From the NCBI RefSeq assembly GCF_020076305.1, contig NZ_JAIQXE010000001.1, positions 310,001 to 374,000 of the forward strand: DNA of 64,000 bases, written 5' to 3'. Position 1 is the stretch's first letter; the number at the start of each line of letters is the position of its first letter. Below the pieces are notes generated by a model. It had not been told where the DNA came from, made no database searches, and was given only the letters and a program-made list of their open reading frames with translations. Both the position numbers and the translations under genes were made by a program. Positions 35,838-45,254 of this stretch are shown piece by piece. This stretch comes from Flavihumibacter profundi. Its GTDB lineage: Bacteria > Bacteroidota > Bacteroidia > Chitinophagales > Chitinophagaceae.

Positions 35838-36289
35838 ACAACATTGGATTTAAATTCGTTTTTTTTATGATCAAGTTCCATGCCAAAACATAAAACGAGG
35901 TTTCAAAGTAATTCACAGGTTGTTCAATAGAAGTAAGAACGAATAAATAATTTTAATCGGTATGAAAAAATCATATTTAGTTACATGTAGTGTTTTTACA
36001 TAATAATTATGCTAGACATTCGTTCTCTTGCTGATTAATTATCGTAAAATTTCAATTAATCAATTTGGTAGTTCTACTAAGATTATATTAGCCGGGAATT
36101 TCCTACTTTATAATTTGATATTTATATTTGTTAGGATAGGCTGGGCTGTTATTAGTCTGCCAATTTAACCATTAAACATTGATAATCAGGTGCTTATGAA
36201 AATTTGGCTATATAGCCAACATTCATTATGTTATTTTTGCACATCTAATGTGGTGATAACAGGCACTTGCACGTCAACAACGACTATTT
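35838..36289 (+). other. AT-rich upstream region of the exopolysaccharide cluster
   Basis: About 450 bp without a convincing gene. A 13-codon frame at 35962 (MKKSYLVTCSVFT) looks like the start of a signal peptide but ends at once. The operon promoter and its palindrome are at 36204-36239. Confidence 0.6.
36204..36239 (+). promoter_or_regulatory. Predicted promoter of the exopolysaccharide operon with overlapping palindrome
   Basis: TTGGCTATATAGCCAA (36204-36219) is a perfect 16-bp palindrome. TATTTTTG (36232-36239) is a full -7 box 12 bp downstream of it, so the palindrome covers the -33 area. The transcript would start near 36246, about 44 nt before the export gene. A regulator bound to the palindrome would compete with or replace the -33 contact. 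Confidence 0.55.
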
Positions 36290-37072
36290 ATGAATAAAAA
36301 AATCACTGGTTTTTTATTCGGTTTGTTTGCCTGTATATTGCTTGTATCCTGTGCAAGCCAGGAAAAGGCCCGATATTTTGAAGGCGTTCCGCCTACAGAA
36401 TACAGAAACCTGGCATTGAATTATGAGCCGGTTATCCGGAAAGGGGACATTCTTAGTATTGCTGTAAGCAGTGCTAACCCCGAAGCAAGTGCTATCTATA
36501 ATTCCCCCATAACCAGTATACCCAGTACAGATATAGTAGCTACAATTAACCAGGTTACAGGTTATCTTGTAAACCAGGAAGGCAAAATTACCTTTCCGGT
36601 ATTGGGAGAAATACAGGCTTCAGGATTAACAAAAAAACAATTGGCTGATTCAATTGTGTCGATGATCTTAAATAAAAAATTACTTGTAGATCCAATTGTA
36701 ATCGCCCGTATCATGAATTACAGGGTTACAGTATTAGGAGAAGTTGCTAAGCCGGGTGTAATAAGTGTTCCAAACGAAAAGATTTCTATCCTCGAAGCAT
36801 TTGGATTTGCAGGCGATCTTACTCTATTCGCAAAACGGGATAACATCATGGTGATCAGGGAAGAAGAGGGAAAGAAAGTAATTAGGAGAATAAACCTGAA
36901 TAATGATGAGATATTCAGGTCACCTTATTACTATCTTAAATCAAACGATGTCGTTTACGTGGAATCAAACAGGGCTAAGGTAAAGAGCACCAGTAGAGGC
37001 GATATCCTAATTCCTGTAATTATGGCCACTCTGACTTTCCTTACCATAGTGATAGATAGAACTGTGCATTAA
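36290..37072 (+). CDS. Wza-like polysaccharide export lipoprotein
   Basis: This 260-residue protein has a lipoprotein signal with cleavage at LLVSC. The poly-export domain follows (about 45-140), with IRKGDILSIAVSS and YLVNQEGKITFPVLGEI. An SLBB domain (YRVTVLGEVAKPGVISVPN, about 145-225) comes next, and a C-terminal hydrophobic helix (ILIPVIMATLTFLTIVI). It would form the outer-membrane export pore for the polysaccharide. It is the first gene of the cluster, 26 nt before the Wzc-like gene. Confidence 0.93.
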   Translation: MNKKITGFLFGLFACILLVSCASQEKARYFEGVPPTEYRNLALNYEPVIRKGDILSIAVSSANPEASAIYNSPITSIPSTDIVATINQVTGYLVNQEGKITFPVLGEIQASGLTKKQLADSIVSMILNKKLLVDPIVIARIMNYRVTVLGEVAKPGVISVPNEKISILEAFGFAGDLTLFAKRDNIMVIREEEGKKVIRRINLNNDEIFRSPYYYLKSNDVVYVESNRAKVKSTSRGDILIPVIMATLTFLTIVIDRTVH

Positions 37073-37098
37073 TTTTCCGAATCCCAAAATGTTTTCAA

Positions 37099-39399
37099 AT
37101 GATCAATGATCGAAAGAAAAATACCCCTCATCGAAAAAATGATGAGTTCATAAAACCATTCATACAGAAGTATCTTCCTTACTGGCCGCTTTTACTATTG
37201 TTGGGTATTGTTTGCCTTTCCCTGGCTTATGTTTATGCTCAATGGGCTGAGAAAAGCTATGAAGTTAAGGCCCGTATCCTGATCAACGATCAGCAAAAAG
37301 GGATTGATGAATCAAAAATGCTTGAATCGCTTGATGTTTTCAAGGGGTCGACCATTGTTGAAAATGAAATTGAAATATTGCAATCCAGGACGCTAATCAG
37401 GAAGGTTGTAAAAAATCTATACCTGTATGCACCCATTTTTCAGACTATTAATTCGAGAAAGGTTTCTGCCTTTAGGACAGCTCCATTTCGTATCCAGGTT
37501 TCAACACCTGAAAATATTAAGGAAGCGCAGAATATAACAGCTGTATATGAGGATAATTCAAGAACTGTTACCATAAAGAATAAGAATTATCCATTGAACC
37601 AGGTTGTAAAAACACCATGGGGTGAAATGAGTTTTTTAAGCAATCCTGATTTTGAAGCGGGAAAGGGTAGTAATGTTTACTCTTTTTCATTAATTGATAT
37701 CCGTAAAGTGGAGGAAGGATTATCAAAAAGCCTTAAGGTTAGTCCGGTCAACAGGCTTACCTCAGTAGTTGATATTACTCTTAATGATAGTGATCCAGGC
37801 AGGGGTAAGGAAATTGTCAATGAACTCATCAGGCTATATATACTTGCAGAAGTTGAACAAAAGAACGTGTTGGCACGGAATGTTGTTGCATCAGTTGAAA
37901 ACCGATTGCAATATGTTTCGGGACAACTGGATTCTGTTGAGAATGCCATCGAAAGATACCGTTCCTCTGAAGGCATAACTGATATCAGCATACAGGGTAA
38001 ACTTTACCTTGAAAATGTAGGCCAATACGATCGGCAGATCCAGGATGTAAATATTAAACTGGCTGTTTTGGATGAGGTGGAGAAATTTGTCAATTCAAAG
38101 CAGGCTGCCAGCGGGGTTATTCCTTCCGTAATGGGAGTAGATGACCCGGGACTCAGTCAATTGTTGGAAAAGTTAAGTGAAGCCCAGTTCCAATATGCCA
38201 AACTGAAAAAAACCACTGGTGAAAACAGTCCAATACTGAGCTCCCTTTCTGAACAGATAGCTGCTTTAAAGCCTTCCATATCAGAAATGATCAATAACCA
38301 GCGGACCTCTTTGTCAATTAGTAAGGCAAGGCTGGAGAATACAGGGAGCAGGTATACTTCTATGCTTAGTACAATTCCCCATAAGGAAAAGCAATTGCTT
38401 GAAATAGGCCGCCAGCAATCTATCAAAAACCAGATTTATTCCTACTTGCTGGAAAGAAGGGAGGAGGCAGCTTTATCATTAGCAGCAACCAAGCCAGATT
38501 CCAGGGTAATTGACCTGGCAGAAGCTTCCGTGAAGCCGGTTACTCCTAAAAAATTGTTCATTTATATTGGCAGCCTTATGGTTGCTGGATTACTTGGATT
38601 GATGTTTGTGGAAGTGAAGGAAGGCATGGGTAAGCATGTGAAATTCAGGAAGGAAATAGAGGATGCAATTGATTTGGAGATTATTGGTGAAATATTCCAG
38701 GATCGCAAAGCTACCCCGGTCGTATTTAATAGTAAATCAAAAAGCAAAGTTGCAGAACAGATCCGATCCATAAGGAACCAGCTTTTTTACACCGGTACAT
38801 CAGAACGTAGTAAAATTCTGTTTATCAGTTCATTTGTTAAGAAAGACGGGAAAGCTTTTCTTGCTTTGAACCTTGCGTCAAGTATGGCTATCGCCGGAAA
38901 AAAGACATTGCTGGTTGACCTGGATGCAAGTCAATTGAATATTACCCGGCATTTCTCATTGGAAGATAAACCTGGTTTTTCTGATTATATTAATAAGGTA
39001 AAACCGGCGGCTGATGCTATATATAATTCCAGTGAACAGGAAAATTTGTATGTTATGCCCGCAGGAACCACAACTGGTAATATTGAAGCATGGCCAGATG
39101 AGCAATACCTTGAAAGCCTGTTTACGTACCTGAGAAATACTTACGATTGTATAATTTTTTGTGCAGGCCCTCTGGGGCAAAATGCCAATGCCAGAAGGGT
39201 AGCAAATTATTGTGATAAAAGTATCCTGGTAATAAGGCACAATGTTACACCGAAGTCTGCCTTGCTTGCTTTTGCAAAAAGGCCGTCTGATAGTGGCTTA
39301 ACGTCACCGGTAATAGTTTTCAATGGTATAAGGGCAAGGGGATTTGCAGGAAGAGGGTATGGAGACGGATTGGGATATGGCTACGATCTTAAGTATTAA
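37099..39399 (+). CDS. Wzc-like polysaccharide co-polymerase with degenerate tyrosine-kinase motifs
   Basis: This 766-residue inner-membrane protein has a Wzz chain-length domain between two membrane helices (about 28-46 and 487-507), a long coiled coil (about 260-400), a GNVR-like segment, and a cytosolic BY-kinase-like domain (about 545-766). The kinase motifs are broken. Walker A reads KKDGKAFLALN, with Ala586 after Lys585 where Ser/Thr is needed. The Walker B aspartate is replaced by Cys688 in YDCIIFCAGP. Walker A' keeps LLVDLDA. The tail still has four tyrosines (754, 760, 762 and 766). It may control chain length without its own kinase activity. It is gene two of the cluster. Confidence 0.9.
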   Translation: MINDRKKNTPHRKNDEFIKPFIQKYLPYWPLLLLLGIVCLSLAYVYAQWAEKSYEVKARILINDQQKGIDESKMLESLDVFKGSTIVENEIEILQSRTLIRKVVKNLYLYAPIFQTINSRKVSAFRTAPFRIQVSTPENIKEAQNITAVYEDNSRTVTIKNKNYPLNQVVKTPWGEMSFLSNPDFEAGKGSNVYSFSLIDIRKVEEGLSKSLKVSPVNRLTSVVDITLNDSDPGRGKEIVNELIRLYILAEVEQKNVLARNVVASVENRLQYVSGQLDSVENAIERYRSSEGITDISIQGKLYLENVGQYDRQIQDVNIKLAVLDEVEKFVNSKQAASGVIPSVMGVDDPGLSQLLEKLSEAQFQYAKLKKTTGENSPILSSLSEQIAALKPSISEMINNQRTSLSISKARLENTGSRYTSMLSTIPHKEKQLLEIGRQQSIKNQIYSYLLERREEAALSLAATKPDSRVIDLAEASVKPVTPKKLFIYIGSLMVAGLLGLMFVEVKEGMGKHVKFRKEIEDAIDLEIIGEIFQDRKATPVVFNSKSKSKVAEQIRSIRNQLFYTGTSERSKILFISSFVKKDGKAFLALNLASSMAIAGKKTLLVDLDASQLNITRHFSLEDKPGFSDYINKVKPAADAIYNSSEQENLYVMPAGTTTGNIEAWPDEQYLESLFTYLRNTYDCIIFCAGPLGQNANARRVANYCDKSILVIRHNVTPKSALLAFAKRPSDSGLTSPVIVFNGIRARGFAGRGYGDGLGYGYDLKY

Positions 39400-39527
39400 A
39401 ACTGGAGCCGAAACCCAGATTATATAGAATGGAAATTAATAATCGCTGCATTAAAATATGTGCTTAGTACCTGAATTGTGACTGAGGGAGGCGTAGCCGT
39501 TTGAGTTTTAACTGAAACTATAGCAAA

Positions 39528-40883
39528 ATGAAACAGTTGACCGGTGTTCTTCGGAACTATTTTTTAAAAGGAAGCGAAAGATCCCTGGTTGTAAAAAGAA
39601 ATGTGATTATCTCATTTCTTATTAAAGGGATCAGTGTGGTTGTTGGGTTTGTAATTGTTCCGGTTACCATCGGGTATATTAATAAAACCCAATATGGCAT
39701 GTGGCTTACGCTGAGTTCTATTATTGGCTGGTTTAGCTTTTTTGATATCGGACTGGGAAACGGACTTAGAAATAAACTGGCTACAGCTATTGCACTTAAC
39801 GATCTCTCTAATGCTAAACGTTATGTTAGTACAACCTATATTCTTGTTGGTGCAATTGCTTTGTTAGCAGCCCTGATTTTCTACTTCGTAAACCCATTTA
39901 TAAGCTGGAACCATGTACTGAATGCAAATGAGCCCGGATTGGATCTGGGACGCATCGTGTTATGGTTGTTTTTCCTTTTTTGCTTCCAGTTTGTTTTTCA
40001 ACTGATTAATGTAGTACTTACTGCACACCAGGAATCTGCGAATGTTTCGGTTATATTATTAATCGGTCAACTTGCTTCAGCAATTGGGATTTTCCTCCTT
40101 TCTAAATTTACTGTAGGTTCACTTTTTTACCTTGTGCTGGTCCTTACCGGGCTACCTCCACTTGTTCAAATGATTGCAAGCATCTACCTCTATTCGGGAA
40201 AGTTAAAATTGATTGCGCCTTCATTTAAGGACCTTGACCTTTCCAATGCAAAGGAATTATTGGGACTTGGTGGTTATTTTTTTGTTATCCAGCTTGGTGT
40301 GATTGTCCTTTATCAGACCAGTAATATTATTATCACACAATTAATGGGCCCTGAAGAGGTTACAACGTTTAATATTGCTTACAAGTTATTTTCAGTTGTA
40401 ACAATACTACTGACTATTGCTATTACACCATTCTGGAGCGCATTTACCGATGCTTACGCAAAGAATGATTTTGAGTGGATTCAGAACATCCTGAAGAAAA
40501 TAAGATTATTCTGGGTGATCGTGGCCATAGGGGCAACATTCCTTTTATTTATCTCTCCCATATTTTACAAATTATGGATAGGTGATAGCGTGCATATTAC
40601 TTTCTCACTTTCATTTGTAGTATTCCTGAATGTGCTTGGGAATGCCTGGGTGGCTACCCATTGCTATTTCCTGAATGGTGTTGGTAAAATAAGGCTGCAG
40701 TTGGTGATGTATATATTTTGCATTCTTGTGAATATTCCGCTTTCTATAATGCTGGGAAGGGTTTGGGGTATCCAGGGTGTAGTAGTCAGCAGTATTATTA
40801 TTCATATTATAATGGGCTTTGTTTTCTACATTCAGACGGAAAAAATCATTGCTAAAAATGCTCTTGGCATATGGAACAAGTAA
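39528..40883 (+). CDS. Wzx-like oligosaccharide flippase
   Basis: This 451-residue protein has about twelve hydrophobic helices and the look of the polysaccharide transporter (PST) branch of the MOP flippases: MWLTLSSIIGWFSFFDIGLGNGLRNKLA near the N-terminus is characteristic. It would move the lipid-linked repeat unit across the inner membrane. It starts 128 nt after the Wzc-like gene and overlaps the next gene. Confidence 0.9.
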   Translation: MKQLTGVLRNYFLKGSERSLVVKRNVIISFLIKGISVVVGFVIVPVTIGYINKTQYGMWLTLSSIIGWFSFFDIGLGNGLRNKLATAIALNDLSNAKRYVSTTYILVGAIALLAALIFYFVNPFISWNHVLNANEPGLDLGRIVLWLFFLFCFQFVFQLINVVLTAHQESANVSVILLIGQLASAIGIFLLSKFTVGSLFYLVLVLTGLPPLVQMIASIYLYSGKLKLIAPSFKDLDLSNAKELLGLGGYFFVIQLGVIVLYQTSNIIITQLMGPEEVTTFNIAYKLFSVVTILLTIAITPFWSAFTDAYAKNDFEWIQNILKKIRLFWVIVAIGATFLLFISPIFYKLWIGDSVHITFSLSFVVFLNVLGNAWVATHCYFLNGVGKIRLQLVMYIFCILVNIPLSIMLGRVWGIQGVVVSSIIIHIIMGFVFYIQTEKIIAKNALGIWNK

Positions 40884-42163
40884 TGATTAATCAGGATTCC
40901 ATATCATTTGGCGATATGTCACGTTTAGAAAGGATCTACCAGGTTATTTTCATGATCTGGCTTATTGGGATTTCTGGTTCTCCTCTTTTCATTGCTAATG
41001 CTTATGGGCTGGTTATCGGTCTAACTATTTATGCCATACTCGGAATTGCATTTGTTAAAATAAATCTTTTTCACTTCGCAAAATCTTTACTTGTATTCGC
41101 TGCTATACTTTTAATTCAGTATTTATATTTCGGGTCGTATTATGCCGGTACCCAAATTTTTGTATTCCTCAATATTTTTCAGGCAATGATGGCAGTAGCT
41201 ATCATGTCTACCGGTTTCTTTCATGTGTATCATATGGTTTTAAAGGTTATTGCTATTATTAGCCTTGTGTTATTTATCCCGATTTTAATCAACCCTTCCA
41301 TGTTAGATATCATTCTGAGCTATTCTCCGGTAAAATTCACCCTGGTCAACAGGGTTTATGAATTTGACCAGGTCGCTCAGAATATAGTTGTTATGAACTT
41401 CAATTCAACTTTTGAAGGATTGCGCCGCAATAGCGGACCTTTCTGGGAACCTACTGTTTATGGCGCATTTTTACTACTTGGATTAATTCATAGTTCTTTT
41501 GAATCTGGGTCTGTATTTACCAAAAGGGGTTTAATTTATATTGCAACTATTATTACAACATTTTCAACGACCACTTACCTGGCAACTTCCCTGTTTGTTT
41601 TTTGTTTTTACATTATATTATACAAGGATCCGCTTTTACGGCTTATCTCTCTTATTACATTTATGGTGATATTTATGGTCGGGTATTCCCAAATTGATTT
41701 CCTTGGTGACAAAATTGAGAATGAAGTAAAGAATATACAATCTGATGCCATTTACCTGTCTGGAAATACCCGTCTTTCAAGCGCTTATTTGGATATTACC
41801 GAACTCCCCATTGAACCTTTTTACATCTTCTTTGGAAGAGGCGCACATTCTCAAACACGAGTAGAAACCTGGGACAAAACTGTGTTCCGGATAAATGGTA
41901 TAACCGACCAGTTGTCCAGGTGGGGTATACCCTGTTTTATTTTTTTCTTTTTTGGCATTAAAAGATCATTTGGAAGGATGGCCAGGTATTATAGCATTAG
42001 CCCGGTTATGTCCTGGGTCGCTTTTGCAAGCCTTATAATAATGTCATTTAGTGAGTTGTTTTTTAATTTAGCTTTTTTTACTTGTTTTTTCTTTTTCCAG
42101 GAGGCATACAAGTATCACGATGAAGCGTTAAGTGATATCCAGGCTGATGTTGGCATTGCCTGA
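40871..42163 (+). CDS. Wzy-like polysaccharide polymerase, polytopic membrane protein
   Basis: This 430-residue protein has ten or more hydrophobic segments and a large loop between residues about 150 and 210 with RRNSGPFWEPTVYGAFLLLG, similar to O-antigen polymerase/ligase proteins. It would join repeat units in the periplasm. Sequence similarity in this class is weak, so the call rests on topology and context. The start may be the ATG at 40871 or the ATG at 40883, which forms a TAATG overlap with the flippase stop; the latter suggests coupled translation. Confidence 0.75.
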   Translation: MEQVMINQDSISFGDMSRLERIYQVIFMIWLIGISGSPLFIANAYGLVIGLTIYAILGIAFVKINLFHFAKSLLVFAAILLIQYLYFGSYYAGTQIFVFLNIFQAMMAVAIMSTGFFHVYHMVLKVIAIISLVLFIPILINPSMLDIILSYSPVKFTLVNRVYEFDQVAQNIVVMNFNSTFEGLRRNSGPFWEPTVYGAFLLLGLIHSSFESGSVFTKRGLIYIATIITTFSTTTYLATSLFVFCFYIILYKDPLLRLISLITFMVIFMVGYSQIDFLGDKIENEVKNIQSDAIYLSGNTRLSSAYLDITELPIEPFYIFFGRGAHSQTRVETWDKTVFRINGITDQLSRWGIPCFIFFFFGIKRSFGRMARYYSISPVMSWVAFASLIIMSFSELFFNLAFFTCFFFFQEAYKYHDEALSDIQADVGIA

Positions 42164-42184
42164 ACTAAATTAACATTAGGTTAA

Positions 42185-43366
42185 ATGAAAAAGAAAAACA
42201 TATTTTATGTAGGATACAGCGGGTTCCCGATAGGGCTGGCCCAGGTCGAAAGGCAAAAGCAGATTGCCAGGGGACTTATCCATGCCGGATGCCCGGTAAC
42301 TGTAATTTGCCGGAAGGGAATACATACTCCCGATAATGGACTGGCTGCCAAAGGCGAATTTGAGAATATTCCTTATATCTATACTTCCGGTTCTTCTTAC
42401 AGGCCTAATTCCTTCTTTCAAAGAAATTGGGAGAAGCTGGTTGGATTAATCAGGGAAGCCAGTTTTATCATCGGAAAAAGAAGAAACAGCCAGGTTGATG
42501 CCCTATTGGTAACCACCTTAAAATTTTCAGATGTTATCTGGTACTGGATCATTGGTGGTTTAACCCGCCTTCCGGTTATTATTGATACTGTTGAGTTTAA
42601 CTCTTCCATGGATATCAGGAAGGGTATTGTGAAAAAAATAGATGAGGGGTTGTATGATAAATATTCTCCCCTTCTGGCGGACAGAGTGATTGTTATCAGT
42701 GATTTCCTGCTTCAAATGGTCCGGGGTAGGTACCCAAACAAACCCCTGCTAAAAATTCCGGCAATTGTTGATTTTACTAAATTCACCGGACCCCTGAAGG
42801 GAAGTGATCCTTACTTCCTTTATTGTGCCAGTGCAAACTACCTGGAAATTATTGCATTCGTGATCAAATCCTATGAAGTTTCAAATGTGGCTGGCGCAAA
42901 ATTATTCCTGGTATGTAACGGATCTGAACCACAGATGAATAAATTAAGGGAATTGATCCGCAATTCTAAGAGTTCAGCCAATATCGTACTGTTTTCGGCA
43001 TTACCTTATCAGGATCTGGTGGACCTTTACCGGAATAGCTTCGCTTTGCTGATTCCCTTGCGGAATACCCAACAGGATGTTGCAAGGTTTCCTCATAAGC
43101 TTGGTGAATACTGTGCGGCTTCAAGAGCTATCATAACTACAAATTTCGGTGAAGTAAAGGCATATTTCAAGGATGGAAAGAACGCTTACATCGCCAATGA
43201 ATACGACGTTCCTTCATTTGCGGCAAAAATGAGTGAAGCATTTGAAAATAGGCAATTGACTGAAGAAGTTAGCAAACAGGCATTCATTACTGGTAAGGAG
43301 AGCTTTGATAATGTTGTACTCGGAAAGAAAATAGCAGATTTTATTTTCCCGGAATGTGTAAACTAA
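42185..43366 (+). CDS. GT4-like glycosyltransferase
   Basis: This 393-residue protein has the GT-B fold of family 4 transferases. The N-terminal domain has YSGFPIGLAQVERQKQIARGL. The C-terminal domain has the nucleotide-sugar binding region with LIPLRNTQQDVARFPHKLGE and the GEVKAYFKDGKNAYIA end of the E-x7-E motif. It would add one sugar to the lipid-linked repeat unit. It begins 22 nt after the polymerase gene. Donor and acceptor are unknown. Confidence 0.88.
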   Translation: MKKKNIFYVGYSGFPIGLAQVERQKQIARGLIHAGCPVTVICRKGIHTPDNGLAAKGEFENIPYIYTSGSSYRPNSFFQRNWEKLVGLIREASFIIGKRRNSQVDALLVTTLKFSDVIWYWIIGGLTRLPVIIDTVEFNSSMDIRKGIVKKIDEGLYDKYSPLLADRVIVISDFLLQMVRGRYPNKPLLKIPAIVDFTKFTGPLKGSDPYFLYCASANYLEIIAFVIKSYEVSNVAGAKLFLVCNGSEPQMNKLRELIRNSKSSANIVLFSALPYQDLVDLYRNSFALLIPLRNTQQDVARFPHKLGEYCAASRAIITTNFGEVKAYFKDGKNAYIANEYDVPSFAAKMSEAFENRQLTEEVSKQAFITGKESFDNVVLGKKIADFIFPECVN

Positions 43367-43400
43367 AAATTGGCGTGAGGGGTGAATTACACAATATAAA

Positions 43401-44501
43401 ATGAAAAAAATAAATGATGATACCGGCTTGTGGATCGGCCCTTCCTGGAATAGTAAAGGAGGTGTGGCTAGTGTAATTGAAACTTATCACAAAATGGGAT
43501 TTTTTGAAAGTTGCAATGTTTATTTTCTGGCAACTATGGAAAATGGAAGCAGCTGGCTGAAATTAAAGCTGTTCCTCAGTTCCTTTTTATTTTTCCTTTT
43601 GAACCTGAAATCCTGGCGCTTCCTGCATGTACACATGAGTTCAAATGCCAGTTTCTGGAGAAAATCAATATATATACTGGTTGCCAGTATGTTTCGGATT
43701 CCGGTAATCATTCATTTACACAGTTCTTCATTTCCTGATTTTTATTTTGGATCAGGTATATTTTCGAAGGGGTTTATACGTTATGTATTCGGAAAGGCCA
43801 GGAAAATACTCGTATTATCCAGGCCCATGATGGAATTGGTTTCACATTTCCAGTTGGAAGACAGGGCTGAGATATTTCCCAATCCTGTCATAATGATACC
43901 TATGTCCACCCAGGAAAGGGAAGCCGATACCGTCCTTTTTATAGGGAGAATTATCGTTGATAAAGGAATAGTGGAATTGATCAGGGCAATCTCTGAAGTT
44001 AAAAAAGTTGTGCCGGGTGTGAAGGTATTAGTGGCTGGAACCGGGCAGGAAGAACTTATGAGAACTGAGATTCGCAAGCTTGATTTGGACATGAATTTTA
44101 TATTCCTTGGATGGATAAGTGGCGACAAAAAAAACAAGTTGCTGCAGGAAGCGACCATTATGGTTTCTCCATCCTATAATGAAGGTCAGTCCATTTCAAT
44201 CCTGGAGAGTATGATGGCTGGTTTGCCCGTCATCTGCACTTCAGTTGGCGGGAATGAATACCTGTTGGGACAACCAAAGACCGGGCTTACAGTTCCGGCA
44301 AAGGATGTGAATTCACTTGCTGCGGCAATTATCTCGCTGCTTCAGGATAAAGAGTTGCGCGACCGATTAGCGTTACTCGCAAGAAAAAGGGTGGAAGGCA
44401 GTTTTGAATACCATCAGGTTGAATATTTATTGAAGAATATTTATAATAGTATATCTGATCAACACAAAAAGAATATAATAAAGATTTATGGTGAGGTATA
44501 A
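43401..44501 (+). CDS. GT4-family glycosyltransferase
   Basis: This 366-residue GT-B enzyme has an N-terminal acceptor domain, with a hydrophobic stretch near residues 50-65 that may bind the membrane, and a C-terminal donor domain with VLFIGRIIVDKGIVELI, VAGTGQEE and the E-x7-E motif in SPSYNEGQSISILESMMAG (about 255-275). It adds a sugar to the growing repeat unit. Its stop overlaps the upstream-most possible start of the next gene. Confidence 0.9.
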   Translation: MKKINDDTGLWIGPSWNSKGGVASVIETYHKMGFFESCNVYFLATMENGSSWLKLKLFLSSFLFFLLNLKSWRFLHVHMSSNASFWRKSIYILVASMFRIPVIIHLHSSSFPDFYFGSGIFSKGFIRYVFGKARKILVLSRPMMELVSHFQLEDRAEIFPNPVIMIPMSTQEREADTVLFIGRIIVDKGIVELIRAISEVKKVVPGVKVLVAGTGQEELMRTEIRKLDLDMNFIFLGWISGDKKNKLLQEATIMVSPSYNEGQSISILESMMAGLPVICTSVGGNEYLLGQPKTGLTVPAKDVNSLAAAIISLLQDKELRDRLALLARKRVEGSFEYHQVEYLLKNIYNSISDQHKKNIIKIYGEV

Positions 44502-44502
44502 A

Positions 44503-45240
44503 ATGAAATATATGGCCTTGCCCGTTGGTGTTTCCTGGTTTTCGGCAAAGCAGTCTGCATTAGACCAGGTGCTGCCGAATGTCTATTACCATATTAAGGA
44601 ATCCGGCGGGAAGCAAATCAGTGGACAAAAAGAAATTTCCAAGACACTTGAAATTGATCTTACCCAGCCTGAAGAATCATTACATGCAGGATTTATAAAA
44701 TCATACAGGCAACAAATACGACAGGCTGAAGATGAAGGTGTGATCTGTTATTTTAAAGATGATGAATTAGAATTCTTTTCAGACTTCTTCAACCAGTTTG
44801 CCAGGTCAAAGAAAATCCATACGGTTACCCCGGAAAGGCTTGTAGCGATGAATGGGCATCTTAAGTTAAGCTTTGCATCATTCAACGGAGTTATATTGGC
44901 TGCGCACAGTTATATAGTCGACAACGACCTTAAAATTGTACGGGCGTTTCATTCAGCTTCAAGGCGACTTGAAGATTCTGTCGAAAGAACCCGGGTGGGT
45001 AAGGCAAATAAACTGCTCCATTATAAAGATATGCTGGCTTTTAAACAGCAGGGCTTTAAAACATATGATTTTGGTGGAATCGCCATAGATACCGGCAATC
45101 CTGAATTAAAAGGTATTAATGATTTTAAACTCGGATTCGGTGGGCAGGTGGTAGAATGCGAAAATTTCTACAGTTACGGATATGTATTACTTAGAAAACT
45201 TTCCAGGATGTTTAAAATTACCAGTAAAACCACAGAGTAA
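44503..45240 (+). CDS. FemAB/GNAT-like acyl- or aminoacyl-transferase
   Basis: This protein of about 245 residues has the doubled GNAT fold of the FemAB/GNAT family, with FIKSYRQQIRQAEDEG, LAAHSYIVDNDLKIVRAFHSASRR and KTYDFGGIAIDTGNPELKGI, the last resembling the C-terminal part of FemAB-like proteins. Relatives transfer amino acids or acyl groups to cell-wall or polysaccharide precursors. Here it probably decorates a sugar of the repeat unit, possibly on an amino group. The ATG at 44503 follows the previous stop directly; an ATG at 44488 overlapping that gene is also possible. Confidence 0.7.
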   Translation: MKYMALPVGVSWFSAKQSALDQVLPNVYYHIKESGGKQISGQKEISKTLEIDLTQPEESLHAGFIKSYRQQIRQAEDEGVICYFKDDELEFFSDFFNQFARSKKIHTVTPERLVAMNGHLKLSFASFNGVILAAHSYIVDNDLKIVRAFHSASRRLEDSVERTRVGKANKLLHYKDMLAFKQQGFKTYDFGGIAIDTGNPELKGINDFKLGFGGQVVECENFYSYGYVLLRKLSRMFKITSKTTE

Positions 45241-45254
45241 ACAGGAATGCAGAT

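Noticed and set aside
35593-35853. Plus-strand frame of 86 codons opposite the small hypothetical gene
   Set aside because: It has no recognisable motif, and its composition looks less like coding sequence than the minus-strand frame, which itself is only a weak call.
35962-36003. 13-codon frame MKKSYLVTCSVFT before the exopolysaccharide cluster
   Set aside because: It is too short to support, and no ribosome-binding signal or conserved partner is seen; it is only mentioned in the intergenic entry.
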